Assembly: GCF_014489635.1 (NCBI RefSeq)
Contig: NZ_CP060828.1
Location: 7,630,001 to 7,694,000, forward strand
Direction of reading: 5' to 3'
DNA length: 64,000 nt
DNA from: Streptomyces roseirectus
GTDB lineage: Bacteria > Actinomycetota > Actinomycetes > Streptomycetales > Streptomycetaceae
Notes under the pieces: generated by a model
The model's input: the letters and a program-made list of their open reading frames with translations, nothing else
Told to the model about the DNA's origin: nothing
Databases searched by the model: none
Program-made: the position numbers and the translations under genes
Shown here: positions 46,789 through 56,921 of the stretch, piece after piece
Position numbering within the stretch: the first letter of the stretch is position 1
Layout of the letters: each line of letters begins with the position of its first letter

Positions 46789-47448
46789 ATGAGCAAGACG
46801 ACAGTCAAAGAGGTCTCCATGGACCGCGACCCGGAGCACGCCACCGCCGACGTGCCCGGCGCGGCGGGCGGCAGCCGGGCGTTCGCGCTGATGCTGGTGA
46901 TCACCGGCGCGGCGGGGCTGCTCGCCGCCTGGGTGATCACGATCGACAAGTTCAAGCTGCTCGAAGCCAAGGTCGAGGGCAAGACCTTCGTCCCCGGCTG
47001 CAGCCTCAACCCGGTCGTCTCCTGCGGCAGCGTCATGGAGTCCAAGCAGGCCGCCGTCTTCGGGTTCCCCAACCCCATGCTCGGCCTCGTCTGCTACGGC
47101 ATCGTCATCGCCGTCGGCATGACCCTGCTGGGCCGCGCCCGCTTCCCCCGCTGGTACTGGCTCACCTTCAACTTCGGCACGCTGTTCGGGGTCGGGTTCT
47201 GCACGTGGCTCCAGTTCCAGTCCCTGTACCGGATCAACGCGCTGTGCCTGTGGTGCTCGCTGGCCTGGGTCGCGACGATCATCATGTTCTGGTACGTGAC
47301 CTCGTTCAACGTCCGGCACGGCTTCCTGCCCGCGCCGGGCTGGCTGAAGAGCTTCTTCGGCGAGTTCACGTGGGTGCTGCCGGCCGTGCACATCGGGATC
47401 ATCGGCATGCTGATCCTGACGCGCTGGTGGGACTTCTGGACGAGCTGA
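46789..47448 (+). CDS. Vitamin K epoxide reductase family protein
   Basis: A 219-residue four-to-five-helix membrane protein of the VKOR family. It has the loop cysteines C71 and C79 (PGCSLNPVVSCGS) and the active-site pair C153-x2-C156 (ALCLWCS). Such proteins reoxidise DsbA-like enzymes through quinones, so it may support disulfide formation in exported proteins. The start is uncertain. ATG 46789 agrees with the remembered homologue, whereas ATG 46819 has the better ribosome binding site (AAGAGG). Confidence 0.85.
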   Translation: MSKTTVKEVSMDRDPEHATADVPGAAGGSRAFALMLVITGAAGLLAAWVITIDKFKLLEAKVEGKTFVPGCSLNPVVSCGSVMESKQAAVFGFPNPMLGLVCYGIVIAVGMTLLGRARFPRWYWLTFNFGTLFGVGFCTWLQFQSLYRINALCLWCSLAWVATIIMFWYVTSFNVRHGFLPAPGWLKSFFGEFTWVLPAVHIGIIGMLILTRWWDFWTS

Positions 47449-47461
47449 CACCCTGAGGGGA

Positions 47462-47484
47462 TTGTCAGTGGCGTCGCTTAGGGT
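47462..47484 (+). promoter_or_regulatory. PafBC/RecA-NDp-type DNA-damage promoter of rarA
   Basis: TTGTCAGTG (47462-47470), eight bases, then TAGGGT (47479-47484), the same architecture as the ruvC promoter. The GTG of rarA lies six bases after the -10, so the transcript should be leaderless. Confidence 0.82.
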
Positions 47485-47490
47485 TTCCGT

Positions 47491-48846
47491 GTGGAGCCCG
47501 ACCTGTTCACCGCAGCCGCCGAAGACCGCCAGGAGAAGGACCCGACCAAAAGCCCCCTGGCGGTCCGGATGCGCCCGCGCACGCTCGACGAGGTCGCGGG
47601 CCAGCAGCATCTCCTGAAACCCGGCTCGCCCCTGCGCCGCCTGGTCGGCGAGGGCGCGGGCGGGCCCGCCGGAGCCTCCTCGGTGATCCTCTGGGGCCCG
47701 CCGGGCACGGGCAAGACCACCCTCGCGTACGTCGTCTCCAAGGCCACCAACAAGCGGTTCGTGGAGCTGTCCGCGATCACCGCGGGCGTCAAGGAGGTCC
47801 GCGCGGTCATCGACGGCGCGCGCCGGGCCAGCGGCGGCTACGGCAAGGAGACCGTCCTCTTCCTCGACGAGATCCACCGCTTCAGCAAGGCCCAGCAGGA
47901 CTCCCTCCTCCCGGCCGTCGAGAACCGCTGGGTCACCCTCATCGCCGCGACCACCGAGAACCCCTACTTCTCGGTCATCTCCCCCCTCCTGTCCCGCTCC
48001 CTCCTCCTCACCCTCGAACCCCTCACGGACGACGACCTGCGCGGCCTGCTCCGCAGGGCCGTCACCGACGACCGCGGCCTCAAGAACGCCGTCACCCTCC
48101 CCGAGGACACCGAGGACCACCTCCTGCGCATCGCCGGCGGCGACGCCCGCCGCGCCCTCACCGCCCTCGAAGCCGCCGCCGGCGCCGCCCTCGACCAGGG
48201 CGAGACCGAGATCACCCTCGCCACCCTGGAACAGACCGTCGACCGCGCGGCCGTCAAGTACGACCGCGACGGCGACCAGCACTACGACGTCGCCAGCGCC
48301 CTCATCAAGTCCATCCGGGGCTCCGACGTCGACGCCGCCCTGCACTACCTCGCCCGCATGATCGAGGCCGGCGAGGACCCCCGCTTCATCGCCCGCCGTC
48401 TGATGATCTCCGCCAGCGAGGACATCGGCCTCGCGGACCCGGGCGCCCTGCCCATAGCCGTCGCCGCCGCGCAGGCCGTCGCCATGATCGGCTTCCCCGA
48501 GGCCGCCCTCACCCTCAGCCACGCCACCATCGCCCTCGCGCTCGCCCCCAAGTCCAACGCGGCGACGACCGCGATCGGCGCCGCCCTGGAGGACGTCCGC
48601 AAGGGCCTGGCCGGACCGGTGCCGACGCATCTGCGCGACGGGCACTACAAGGGCGCCGCCAAGCTGGGGCACGCGCAGGGGTACGTCTACCCGCACGACC
48701 TCCCCGAGGGCATCGCCGAGCAGCAGTACGCCCCGGACCAGATCAAGGACCGCGAGTACTACACCCCGACGAGACACGGCGCGGAGGCGCGGTACGCGGA
48801 CGCCGTCGAGTGGACCAGGAAGCACCTCGGTCGCAAGCGGTCCTGA
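47491..48846 (+). CDS. rarA: Replication-associated recombination ATPase RarA/MgsA
   Basis: A 451-residue AAA+ ATPase related to RuvB and clamp loaders that acts at stalled replication forks. Walker A is GPPGTGKTT and Walker B is [11 protein letters not shown], sensor 1 lies in [11 protein letters not shown], and the C-terminal tetramerisation region ends with [16 protein letters not shown]. The GTG start is leaderless behind a damage-type promoter, which supports a repair role. Leaderless spacing also argues against a downstream start. Confidence 0.94.
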   Translation: MEPDLFTAAAEDRQEKDPTKSPLAVRMRPRTLDEVAGQQHLLKPGSPLRRLVGEGAGGPAGASSVILWGPPGTGKTTLAYVVSKATNKRFVELSAITAGVKEVRAVIDGARRASGGYGKETVLFLDEIHRFSKAQQDSLLPAVENRWVTLIAATTENPYFSVISPLLSRSLLLTLEPLTDDDLRGLLRRAVTDDRGLKNAVTLPEDTEDHLLRIAGGDARRALTALEAAAGAALDQGETEITLATLEQTVDRAAVKYDRDGDQHYDVASALIKSIRGSDVDAALHYLARMIEAGEDPRFIARRLMISASEDIGLADPGALPIAVAAAQAVAMIGFPEAALTLSHATIALALAPKSNAATTAIGAALEDVRKGLAGPVPTHLRDGHYKGAAKLGHAQGYVYPHDLPEGIAEQQYAPDQIKDREYYTPTRHGAEARYADAVEWTRKHLGRKRS

Positions 48847-48854
48847 GCGCCCTG

Positions 48855-49144
48855 TAGACTCGCCCGAAGTGCCGTGTCCCGCGCTGTCAGAGCGGGACGA
48901 CCGGCCGGAACCCCCGCGAGGGGGATCCAGGAGCGTCGCGCACCGTCGAACGGTGTCGCGGGCAGCCCACCACCATCCGCCCCAGGGCGGGAACCGGTCG
49001 GTGGGCCACTCGCGTGCTGCACGTATGTGCCCAGATCAGGGGAGCGGCTGCCCGAACCGCCTCGGCGGAGAGGGTTTCCCCGGCTGCGGATTGCGACCTC
49101 CCGTTGCTGCTGACAAGCCGAAGAAACATTACGGAGAGAACGAA
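48855..49144 (+). promoter_or_regulatory. rpsD promoter and long structured leader
   Basis: TAGACT (48855-48860) is a good -10 and would give a leader of about 278 nt. The leader has several inverted repeats, for example GTCCCGC/GCGGGAC around 48883-48901 and CACCGTCGAACGGTG near 48941-48955. No gene fits here. Ribosomal protein S4 commonly represses its own mRNA by binding a leader structure, so autoregulation is plausible, but the fold was not computed. Confidence 0.5.
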
Positions 49145-49759
49145 GTGGCGAACCAGTCCCGCCCCAAGGTCAAGAAGTCGCGTGCCCTCGGCATCGCGCT
49201 GACGCCGAAGGCCGTCAAGTACTTCGAGGCCCGCCCCTACCCGCCGGGCGAGCACGGCCGTGGCCGCAAGCAGAACTCGGACTACAAGGTCCGTCTGCTC
49301 GAGAAGCAGCGGCTGCGCGCGCAGTACGACATCTCCGAGCGTCAGCTCGTCCGCGCCTACGAGCGCGCCTCCAAGGTCCAGGGCAAGACCGGTGAGGCCC
49401 TGATCGTGGAGCTGGAGCGCCGTCTCGACGCCCTGGTCCTGCGTTCGGGCATCGCCCGCACGATCTACCAGGCCCGCCAGATGGTCGTCCACGGCCACAT
49501 CGAGGTCAACGGTCAGAAGACCGACAAGCCCTCGTTCCGTGTCCGTCCCGACGACGTCGTCCAGGTGCGCGAGCGCTCCAAGGAGAAGACGCTCTTCACG
49601 ATCGCCCGTGAGGGTGGCTTCGCCGCGGACGGCGAGACCCCGCGCTACCTCCAGGTGAACCTCAAGGCCCTGGCGTTCCGCCTGGACCGCGAGCCGAACC
49701 GCAAGGAAGTTCCGGTCATCTGCGACGAGCAGCTGGTCGTCGAGTACTACGCCCGCTGA
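49145..49759 (+). CDS. rpsD: 30S ribosomal protein S4
   Basis: A 204-residue primary rRNA-binding protein of the small subunit. The S4 RNA-binding domain (about 95-160) contains RRLDALVLRSGIARTIYQAR and VVHGHIEVNGQKTDKPSF. The zinc-free N-terminus ANQSRPKVKKSRALG is the short actinobacterial type, with no CxxC cluster. GTG 49145 has GGAGAG upstream. It is monocistronic, with its own terminator. Confidence 0.97.
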   Translation: MANQSRPKVKKSRALGIALTPKAVKYFEARPYPPGEHGRGRKQNSDYKVRLLEKQRLRAQYDISERQLVRAYERASKVQGKTGEALIVELERRLDALVLRSGIARTIYQARQMVVHGHIEVNGQKTDKPSFRVRPDDVVQVRERSKEKTLFTIAREGGFAADGETPRYLQVNLKALAFRLDREPNRKEVPVICDEQLVVEYYAR

Positions 49760-49786
49760 TTTTTCGGCGGTTGTAGTACCACTCGG

Positions 49787-49816
49787 AGCCCGCTGTCCCC
49801 TTGGGGGCGGCGGGCT
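49787..49816 (+). terminator. rpsD terminator
   Basis: A GC-rich stem with two mismatches (49787-49800 with 49804-49816), followed by TTT. Confidence 0.78.
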
Positions 49817-49907
49817 TTCGCGTGCCCGTAATGCGGTACAGAGCGCTGCGCTGGGCGCGATAGGCTCCCGGGAGGCAAGTTTTACGCGTCAGGGAGTGGG
49901 TGCGGCG

Positions 49908-50333
49908 GTGTCCGGAGGAGAGGTAGCCGGGATCATCGTGGCCGTCTTCTGGGCGATCCTGGTCTCCTTCCTCGCCGTCGCGCTGGTGAGGCTGGCCCAG
50001 ACGCTCAGGGCGACCACGAAGCTCGTGGCGGACGTGACCGACCAGGCCGTCCCGCTGCTCGCGGACGCCTCAACGGCCGTGCGTTCCGCGCAGACGCAGA
50101 TCGAGCGGGTCGACGCGATCGCGTCGGACGTCCAGGAGGTCACCTCCAACGCCTCCGCGCTGTCGACGACGGTCGCCTCGACGTTCGGCGGCCCCCTGGT
50201 GAAGGTGGCCGCGTTCGGGTACGGCGTACGCCGCGCGCTCGGCGGCCGTAAAGAGGACGACCCCCGCCGTACCGTGATCGTGGGCCGGACGGTCTCCCGG
50301 CGGGAGAAGCGCGCCCGTGGGAAGAGGGACTGA
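49908..50333 (+). CDS. DUF948 single-pass membrane protein
   Basis: A 141-residue protein of the DUF948 family. One N-terminal helix (about 5-30) is followed by an amphipathic helix rich in Thr, Val and Ala with heptad spacing, then a basic tail (GRTVSRREKRARGKRD). The structure resembles small stress or envelope scaffold proteins. The role is unknown. GTG 49908 lies 11 bases after AGGGAG. GTG 49896 overlaps that site. It precedes alaS together with the next small gene. Confidence 0.75.
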   Translation: MSGGEVAGIIVAVFWAILVSFLAVALVRLAQTLRATTKLVADVTDQAVPLLADASTAVRSAQTQIERVDAIASDVQEVTSNASALSTTVASTFGGPLVKVAAFGYGVRRALGGRKEDDPRRTVIVGRTVSRREKRARGKRD

Positions 50334-50341
50334 GAGCAGCG

Positions 50342-50674
50342 ATGTTCCGCCGTACGTTCTGGTTCACGACTGGCGTCGCAGCCGGTGTCTGGGCCACCAC
50401 CAAGGTCAACCGCAAGCTGAGGCAGCTCACCCCCGAGAGCCTGGCCGCCACCGCGGCGAACAAGGCGATCGAGACGGGCGCCCGCCTCAAGGACCGCGCG
50501 ATCGACTTCGCGCACGACGTCCGCGAGGGCATGGCCCAGCGGGAGGCCGAGCTGGAGGACGCGCTCGGCATCGAGTCGGCACCCGGACTTCCCGCACCCC
50601 GGCGCATCGTCGCCATCGAGAACAAGACCCACCCCCACACGACGTATACGTACAACCGGAATGAGGACCACTGA
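50342..50674 (+). CDS. DUF6167-like small protein
   Basis: A 110-residue protein. A short hydrophobic N-terminus ([23 protein letters not shown]) precedes a charged helical region and a Thr/Tyr-rich end. It matches the actinobacterial DUF6167 family as recalled. It lies eight bases after the DUF948 gene and overlaps alaS by one base (TGATG). The coupling to a housekeeping synthetase gene is conserved in relatives from memory. Function is unknown. Confidence 0.72.
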   Translation: MFRRTFWFTTGVAAGVWATTKVNRKLRQLTPESLAATAANKAIETGARLKDRAIDFAHDVREGMAQREAELEDALGIESAPGLPAPRRIVAIENKTHPHTTYTYNRNEDH

Positions 50675-53346
50675 TGGAGTCGGCTGAAATCCGCCGCCGC
50701 TGGCTGAGCTTCTACGAGGAGCGCGGGCACACCGTCGTGCCTTCGGCGTCGCTCATCGCGGACGACCCGACTCTGCTCCTCGTTCCGGCCGGCATGGTCC
50801 CCTTCAAGCCGTACTTCCTCGGTGAGGTCAAGCCGCCGTGGGCGCGCGCCACCAGCGTGCAGAAGTGCGTGCGCACCCCCGACATCGAAGAGGTCGGCAA
50901 GACCACCCGCCACGGCACGTTCTTCCAGATGTGCGGCAACTTCTCCTTCGGCGACTACTTCAAGGAAGGCGCCATCAAGTACGCCTGGGAGCTGCTGACC
51001 AGCCCCCAGGACAAGGGCGGTTACGGCCTCGACCCCGAGCGTCTGTGGATCACCGTCTACCTGGAGGACGACGAGGCCGAGCGCATCTGGCACGAGGTCG
51101 TCGGCGTGCCGAAGGAGCGCATCCAGCGCCTGGGCATGAAGGACAACTACTGGTCGATGGGCGTCCCCGGACCCTGCGGCCCGTGTTCCGAGATCAACTA
51201 CGACCGCGGCCCGGAGTTCGGCGTCGAGGGCGGCCCGGCCGTCAACGACGAGCGGTACGTCGAGATCTGGAACCTCGTCTTCATGCAGTACGAGCGCGGC
51301 CAGGGCATCGGCAAGGACAACTTCGAGATCCTGGGCGAACTCCCCAGCAAGAACATCGACACCGGCCTCGGCCTGGAACGCCTCGCCATGATTCTGCAGG
51401 GCGTGCAGAACATGTACGAGATCGACACCTCCATGGCCGTCATCAAGAAGGCGACCGAGCTGACCGGCGTGGCCTACGGCGACGCCCACGACTCGGACGT
51501 CTCCCTGCGCGTGGTCACCGACCACATGCGGACGTCCGTGATGCTGATCGGCGACGGCGTGACCCCCGGCAACGAGGGGCGCGGCTACGTCCTGCGCCGG
51601 ATCATGCGCCGCGCCATCCGCAACATGCGCCTCCTCGGTGCCACCGGCCCGGTCGTCCTGGACCTCGTCGACACCGTGATCGGCATGATGGGCCAGCAGT
51701 ACCCGGAGCTGGTCACCGACCGCGAGCGGATCGAGAAGGTCGCCCTCGCCGAGGAGAACGCCTTCCTCAAGACGCTGAAGGCCGGCACGAACATCCTCGA
51801 CACGGCCGTCACCGAGACCAAGCAGGCCGGCGGCACCGTCCTCGCCGGCGACAAGGCGTTCCTGCTCCACGACACCTGGGGCTTCCCGATCGACCTCACC
51901 CTGGAGATGGCCGCCGAACAGGGCCTGACCGTGGACGAGGACGGCTTCCGGCGCCTGATGAAGGAGCAGCGGGAGCGCGCCAAGGCCGACGCCCAGGCCA
52001 AGAAGACCGGCCACGCTGGCGCCGGCGCCTACCGGGAGATCGCCGACCGGACCGGTGAGACCGACTTCATCGGCTACACCGACACCGAGGGCGAGACCAC
52101 GGTCGTCGGCATCCTCGTCGACGGCGTCTCCTCGCCGGCCGCCACCGAGGGCGACGAGGTCGAGATCGTCCTCGACCGCACCCCCTTCTACGCCGAGGGC
52201 GGTGGCCAGATCGGCGACACCGGGCGGATCCGCGTCGACACGGGTGCCGTGATCGAGGTCCGCGACTGCCAGAAGCCGGTGCCGGGCGTGTACGTCCACA
52301 AGGGCGTCGTCCAGGTCGGCGAGGTGACCGTCGGGGCCAAGGCCCACGCCTCGATCGACGCCCGCCGTCGCACGGCGATCGCCCGCGCCCACTCGGCCAC
52401 CCACCTCACGCACCAGGCCCTGCGCGACGCGCTCGGCCCGACGGCCGCCCAGGCCGGTTCCGAGAACCAGCCGGGCCGCTTCCGCTTCGACTTCGGCTCG
52501 CCGTCCGCCGTCCCGACGGCCGTGATGACCGACGTCGAGCAGAAGATCAACGAGGTGCTGTCCCACGACCTCGACGTGCGCGCCGAGGTCATGGGCATCG
52601 ACGAGGCCAAGAAGCAGGGCGCCATCGCCGAGTTCGGCGAGAAGTACGGCGAGCGGGTGCGCGTCGTGACCATCGGCGACTTCTCGAAGGAGCTGTGCGG
52701 CGGCACGCACGTCCACAACACCTCGCAGCTCGGCCTGGTCAAGCTGCTCGGCGAGTCGTCGATCGGCTCGGGCGTGCGCCGGATCGAGGCCCTGGTCGGC
52801 GTCGACGCCTACAGCTTCCTGGCCCGTGAGCACACGGTCGTCAACCAGCTCACCGAGCTGCTGAAGGGGCGTCCGGAGGAACTGCCGGAGAAGGTCTCGA
52901 CGATGCTCGGCAAGCTGAAGGACGCCGAGAAGGAGATCGAGAAGTTCCGCGCGGAGAAGGTCCTCCAGGCCGCCGCCGGGCTCGCCGAGTCCGCCAAGGA
53001 CGTCCGTGGCGTCGCCCTGGTCACCGGCCAGGTCCCGGACGGCACGACGCCGGACGACCTGCGCAAGCTGGTCCTCGACGTGCGCGGGCGCATCCAGGGC
53101 GGGCGCGCCGCCGTCGTCGCCCTGTTCACCGTCAACAACGGCAAGCCGCTCACCGTGATCGCCACCAACGAGGCCGCCCGCGAGCGCGGGCTGAAGGCCG
53201 GTGACCTGGTGCGGACGGCCGCCAAGACGCTCGGCGGCGGTGGCGGCGGCAAGCCGGACGTCGCCCAGGGCGGCGGCCAGAACCCGGCCGCGGTCGGCGA
53301 GGCCGTGGACGCGGTCGAGCGCCTGGTCGGGGAGACGGCGAAGTAA
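50674..53346 (+). CDS. alaS: Alanyl-tRNA synthetase
   Basis: An 890-residue class II synthetase with four parts: a catalytic core (1-440, with [19 protein letters not shown] and [16 protein letters not shown]), an editing domain with zinc ligands ([15 protein letters not shown] and [10 protein letters not shown]), a coiled-coil oligomerisation region, and C-Ala, which has the glycine-rich [15 protein letters not shown] near its end. It corrects Ser and Gly mischarging as well as charging tRNA-Ala. It is coupled to genes on both sides by one-base overlaps. Confidence 0.97.
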   Translation: MESAEIRRRWLSFYEERGHTVVPSASLIADDPTLLLVPAGMVPFKPYFLGEVKPPWARATSVQKCVRTPDIEEVGKTTRHGTFFQMCGNFSFGDYFKEGAIKYAWELLTSPQDKGGYGLDPERLWITVYLEDDEAERIWHEVVGVPKERIQRLGMKDNYWSMGVPGPCGPCSEINYDRGPEFGVEGGPAVNDERYVEIWNLVFMQYERGQGIGKDNFEILGELPSKNIDTGLGLERLAMILQGVQNMYEIDTSMAVIKKATELTGVAYGDAHDSDVSLRVVTDHMRTSVMLIGDGVTPGNEGRGYVLRRIMRRAIRNMRLLGATGPVVLDLVDTVIGMMGQQYPELVTDRERIEKVALAEENAFLKTLKAGTNILDTAVTETKQAGGTVLAGDKAFLLHDTWGFPIDLTLEMAAEQGLTVDEDGFRRLMKEQRERAKADAQAKKTGHAGAGAYREIADRTGETDFIGYTDTEGETTVVGILVDGVSSPAATEGDEVEIVLDRTPFYAEGGGQIGDTGRIRVDTGAVIEVRDCQKPVPGVYVHKGVVQVGEVTVGAKAHASIDARRRTAIARAHSATHLTHQALRDALGPTAAQAGSENQPGRFRFDFGSPSAVPTAVMTDVEQKINEVLSHDLDVRAEVMGIDEAKKQGAIAEFGEKYGERVRVVTIGDFSKELCGGTHVHNTSQLGLVKLLGESSIGSGVRRIEALVGVDAYSFLAREHTVVNQLTELLKGRPEELPEKVSTMLGKLKDAEKEIEKFRAEKVLQAAAGLAESAKDVRGVALVTGQVPDGTTPDDLRKLVLDVRGRIQGGRAAVVALFTVNNGKPLTVIATNEAARERGLKAGDLVRTAAKTLGGGGGGKPDVAQGGGQNPAAVGEAVDAVERLVGETAK

Positions 53347-53798
53347 TGCGACGTGGACGTCGGCTCGCGATCGACGTCGGGGACGCCCGGATCGGGGTCG
53401 CCTCGTGCGACCCCGACGGGATCCTCGCGACCCCGGTCGAGACCGTTCCCGGCAGGGACGTGCCCGCGGCACAGCGCCGGCTCAGGCAGCTCGTCGAGGA
53501 GTACGAGCCGATCGAGATCGTGGTCGGGCTCCCGCGTTCCCTCAAGGGGGGCGAGGGCCCGGCGGCGGTGAAGGTGCGGGGCTTCGCCGAGGCGTTGGCC
53601 AAGGCGGTAGACCCGATTCCGGTTCGGCTCGTGGACGAACGGATGACGACCGTGACGGCGAGTCAGGGGCTGCGCGCCTCGGGCGTGAAGTCGAAGAAGG
53701 GACGCTCCGTCATCGACCAGGCCGCCGCTGTGATCATCCTTCAGCAGGCCCTGGAATCCGAACGGGTGTCAGGGAAAGCACCCGGAGAGGGCGTCTAA
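53346..53798 (+). CDS. ruvX: Holliday junction resolvase-like / pre-16S rRNA nuclease RuvX (YqgF)
   Basis: A 150-residue RNase H-fold protein. The catalytic aspartate is in LAIDVGDARIGVA, with the conserved LVDERMTTVTA and the final DQAAAVIILQQALE. Family members process the 16S rRNA 5' end. An alaS-ruvX-mltG order is common in bacteria. The start overlaps alaS (TAATG). Confidence 0.93.
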   Translation: MRRGRRLAIDVGDARIGVASCDPDGILATPVETVPGRDVPAAQRRLRQLVEEYEPIEIVVGLPRSLKGGEGPAAVKVRGFAEALAKAVDPIPVRLVDERMTTVTASQGLRASGVKSKKGRSVIDQAAAVIILQQALESERVSGKAPGEGV

Positions 53799-53930
53799 GT
53801 GGTCATCTGATCGCGATACGGTAACGTTCCGCGCGATGCGGAGGTGTTCGAACAGCCTCCGCACAGCAAGAGGCGGAACCGCAGCCGGACCCCCCAGCCG
53901 CGACCGCCGCCTCGCGGCTCTAGGGGATCG

Positions 53931-55640
53931 ATGACTGAGTATGGCCGGGGCCCAGGCCCCGCACCGTGGCATCCGGAGGACCCGTTGTACGGGGACGGCG
54001 GATGGGAAGGGCAGCAGGCGCCCATGGGGCACCAGCCTGCCTACGGGGGCCAGCAGCAGTACCCGCAGGAGCCGCAGCACCAGCAGGCGGCCTACCACGG
54101 CTGGTCGGACGGCGGCCAGCAGGCCGGCTACGGCCAGCAGCCCTCGTACGGTCAACAGCCGTCGTACGACCAGCAGTTCGACCAGTACGGGAACCCCGTC
54201 CACCCCCAGTACGACCAGCAGCAGTACGCCCACCACAACCAGCCGCAGGGCTACCACCAGGGCGGCTGGGACGGCAGCGGCAGCGCCGCGCAGATGCCCT
54301 ACGCGGCCGACCCCGGCGACCCCTACGGCCAGCAGCCCGCCGCGTACGGCGCCGAACAGCCCGACTTCTACGGCACCCAGGACGCCTACCCGCCCCCGGA
54401 GCCCCCGGCCCGCCGCCGCGAACCCGACCCGGAACCGGAGTACGAGCCCGAACCGGAGCCGGCCGGCGGGGTACTGCCCGAGCCGGACGCCGAGGAAGCC
54501 GTCGCCGCGACCGCCGCCGAGGAGCGCGGGCGGCGCGGCGGCAAAGGGGACTCCGGCAAGAAGAAGCGGCGCAACGGCTTCGCCTGCCTCGTCGTCGTCC
54601 TCGTCTTCGGCGGCGGTCTCGCCGGGGTCACCTACTTCGGCATGCAGTTCTACGAGGACCGCTACGGCTCGGCCCCCGACTACGCGGGCGACGGCACGAG
54701 CGAGACCGTGTCCATCACCGTTCCCAAAGGGGCGGGCGGCGCGCAGATCGGGCGGCTGCTCAAGGCCGAGGGCGTGGTCAAGAGCGTCGACGCGTTCGTC
54801 TCCGCGTTCACGCAGAACGCCAAGTCGGGCACCATCCAGGCCGGTTCGTACGTGCTCAACAAGGAGATGTCCGCCAAGGCGGCCGTCGCGATGATGCTCG
54901 ACCCCAAGAGCCAGAACAACCTGATCATCGCCGAGGGCACCCGCAACGTCGCGGTCTACGCGCAGATCGACAAGCGGCTCGACCTCTCCGCGGGCACCAC
55001 CGCGAACGTCGCCAAGGAGAAGTACAAGGACCTCGGGCTGCCCGACTGGGCGCTCGACCACCCCGAGGTCAAGGACCCGCTCGAAGGGTTCCTCTACCCC
55101 TCCCGGTACGCGATCGCCAAGAACGACAAGCCCGAGACGCTGCTCAAGGAGATGGTCACCCGGGCCTCGCAGAAGTACGCGCAGCTCGGCCTGGAGAAGG
55201 AGGCCGACCGGCTCGGCCTCGACGGGCCCTGGCAGTTGCTGACCGTCGCGAGCCTCGTGCAGGCCGAGGGCATCAGCCACGACGACTTCCGCAAGATGGC
55301 CGAGGTCGTCTACAACCGCCTCAAGCCCGGCAACCCCCAGACGTACGGCTCGGTGGAGTTCGACTCCAGCTACAACTACATCAAGAACCAGAGCAAGATC
55401 GACCTCACGATCGCCGAGCTCAAGCGGTTCAAGAACCCGTACAACACGTACTACGTCAAGGGCCTGCCGCCCGGCCCCATCGACAACCCGGGCGACGATG
55501 CACTGCGCGGCGCGCTCAACCCGACCAAGGACGGCTGGTACTACTTCATCTCGATGGACGGCAAGACCAGCCAGTTCACCAAGACGCTCGCCGAACACGA
55601 GGAACTGGTCCGGGAGTTCAACAAGACGCGGCAGGGCTGA
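53931..55640 (+). CDS. mltG: Endolytic murein transglycosylase MltG with Gln/Tyr-rich tail
   Basis: A 569-residue membrane enzyme that cleaves nascent glycan strands. Residues 1-212 form an unusually long cytosolic tail: Gln/Tyr/Gly/Pro-rich to about 150, with repeated GQQPSY and DQQ units, then acidic with PEPE runs, then basic. One helix lies at about 216-238. The YceG/MltG domain follows, with LEGFLYPSRY (384-393) and the catalytic glutamate E446 in SLVQAEGI. ATG 53931 has AGGGGA upstream. It lies between ruvX and aroE in one direction. Confidence 0.93.
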   Translation: MTEYGRGPGPAPWHPEDPLYGDGGWEGQQAPMGHQPAYGGQQQYPQEPQHQQAAYHGWSDGGQQAGYGQQPSYGQQPSYDQQFDQYGNPVHPQYDQQQYAHHNQPQGYHQGGWDGSGSAAQMPYAADPGDPYGQQPAAYGAEQPDFYGTQDAYPPPEPPARRREPDPEPEYEPEPEPAGGVLPEPDAEEAVAATAAEERGRRGGKGDSGKKKRRNGFACLVVVLVFGGGLAGVTYFGMQFYEDRYGSAPDYAGDGTSETVSITVPKGAGGAQIGRLLKAEGVVKSVDAFVSAFTQNAKSGTIQAGSYVLNKEMSAKAAVAMMLDPKSQNNLIIAEGTRNVAVYAQIDKRLDLSAGTTANVAKEKYKDLGLPDWALDHPEVKDPLEGFLYPSRYAIAKNDKPETLLKEMVTRASQKYAQLGLEKEADRLGLDGPWQLLTVASLVQAEGISHDDFRKMAEVVYNRLKPGNPQTYGSVEFDSSYNYIKNQSKIDLTIAELKRFKNPYNTYYVKGLPPGPIDNPGDDALRGALNPTKDGWYYFISMDGKTSQFTKTLAEHEELVREFNKTRQG

Positions 55641-55747
55641 CCTGACGGAGTGCGGGCCCTGGGGACACACCGGTCACGGTGTGGAGGACAATACGGTTCA
55701 CAGAGCCCGTCCGACAACGGGTCCGACAGGTTTCAAGGACAGGTGCC

Positions 55748-56587
55748 ATGACAGCTCGGGCCGCCGCAGCCCGCCGGGCCGCCGTGCTCGGTTCCCCCAT
55801 CGAGCACTCCCTCTCCCCGGTGCTGCACCGCGCCGCGTACGACGCGCTGGGGCTCACGGAGTGGTCCTACGACCGGTTCGACGTCGACGAGGAGGCCCTG
55901 GCGGGCTTCGTCGCCGGGCTCGACGGGACGTGGGCGGGGCTGTCGCTGACGATGCCGCTGAAACGCGCCGTCATCCCGCTGCTGGACGAGATCAGCGAGG
56001 CGGCGGCGTCCGTGGAGGCCGTCAACACGGTGGTCTTCCACGAGGACGGGCGGAAAGTCGGCGACAACACCGACATCCCCGGCATGGTCGCGGCGCTGCG
56101 CGAGTGCGGGGTCGAGCAGGTCGAGTCCGCGGCGATCCTCGGCGCCGGCGCCACCGCGTCCTCCGCCCTCGCCGCGCTCTCCCGCGTCTGCTCCGGTGAG
56201 GTCGTCGCCTACGTCCGCAGCGAGGCACGGGCCGCCGAGATGAGGCAGTGGGGGGAACGCCTCGACGTCGACGTCCGCACGGCCGACTGGAGCGACGCCG
56301 CCGAGGCGCTGCGGGCGCCGCTCGTCATCGCGACGACGCCGGCCGGGACGACGGACGCGCTGGCCCACGCCGTCCCGGAACGCCCGGCGACCCTCTTCGA
56401 CGTCCTCTACGACCCCTGGCCCACCGAACTCGCCGCGCGCTGGTCGATGTACGGGGGCGCGGTCGTCAGCGGGCTCGACCTCCTCGTCCACCAGGCGGTC
56501 CTCCAGGTCGAGCAGATGACCGGCGTGCACCCCGCGCCGCTCACCGTCATGCGAAAAGCGGGCGAACACGCGCTCGCCGCCCGCTAG
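55748..56587 (+). CDS. aroE: Shikimate dehydrogenase
   Basis: A 279-residue NADP-dependent enzyme reducing 3-dehydroshikimate to shikimate. The substrate site shows SPIEHSLSPVLH and the catalytic lysine in LTMPLKRAV, with GDNTDIPG. The cofactor loop is ILGAGATASSALAAL. It starts the shikimate group that continues with aroC, aroK and aroB. The 107-bp upstream spacer is small and AGG-containing. Confidence 0.94.
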   Translation: MTARAAAARRAAVLGSPIEHSLSPVLHRAAYDALGLTEWSYDRFDVDEEALAGFVAGLDGTWAGLSLTMPLKRAVIPLLDEISEAAASVEAVNTVVFHEDGRKVGDNTDIPGMVAALRECGVEQVESAAILGAGATASSALAALSRVCSGEVVAYVRSEARAAEMRQWGERLDVDVRTADWSDAAEALRAPLVIATTPAGTTDALAHAVPERPATLFDVLYDPWPTELAARWSMYGGAVVSGLDLLVHQAVLQVEQMTGVHPAPLTVMRKAGEHALAAR

Positions 56588-56642
56588 GGTTCGCGGGGGC
56601 GCTGCGCAGGGGGCGGGGCGCGTTCGGGGGGAGAGCATCACC

Positions 56643-56921
56643 ATGTTTCTGGCGTCCGGTTCCTTGGCGTCTGGCAAGAGCGAGATCTTCGAGTTCGTTC
56701 TCCAGTTCCTGCCCGACTGGATCCAGATGCCGGCCCTGGGCCTGTTCGTCCTCGTCGTCCTCGTCTCCTGGGGGATCAAACTGCGCCGCGAGCGGATACT
56801 CCGCCGGGCGGTCCGCGGGGCGGTGGCGGCGCACGGGGAGCTGCGGCAGCAGGGCGACGGCACCCGGGGCGCGGACTTCCTGGGCTCCTACGCCCCGCAG
56901 AACCAGCCCGAGCGGCGCTGA
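56643..56921 (+). CDS. Small membrane protein in the aro cluster
   Basis: A 92-residue protein with one strong helix (about 24-44, FLPDWIQMPALGLFVLVVLV) and a basic, Arg-rich cytosolic domain ending GADFLGSYAPQNQPERR. A short polar N-terminus precedes it. It lies between aroE and aroC in the same direction, with GGGGGGAG upstream. No function is assigned. Confidence 0.65.
   Translation: MFLASGSLASGKSEIFEFVLQFLPDWIQMPALGLFVLVVLVSWGIKLRRERILRRAVRGAVAAHGELRQQGDGTRGADFLGSYAPQNQPERR

Noticed and set aside
50140..53472. Very long minus-strand open frame (about 1100 codons) opposite alaS
   Set aside because: It is the antisense shadow of alaS and ruvX produced by high G+C third positions. The product has no recognisable domain and alaS is complete.
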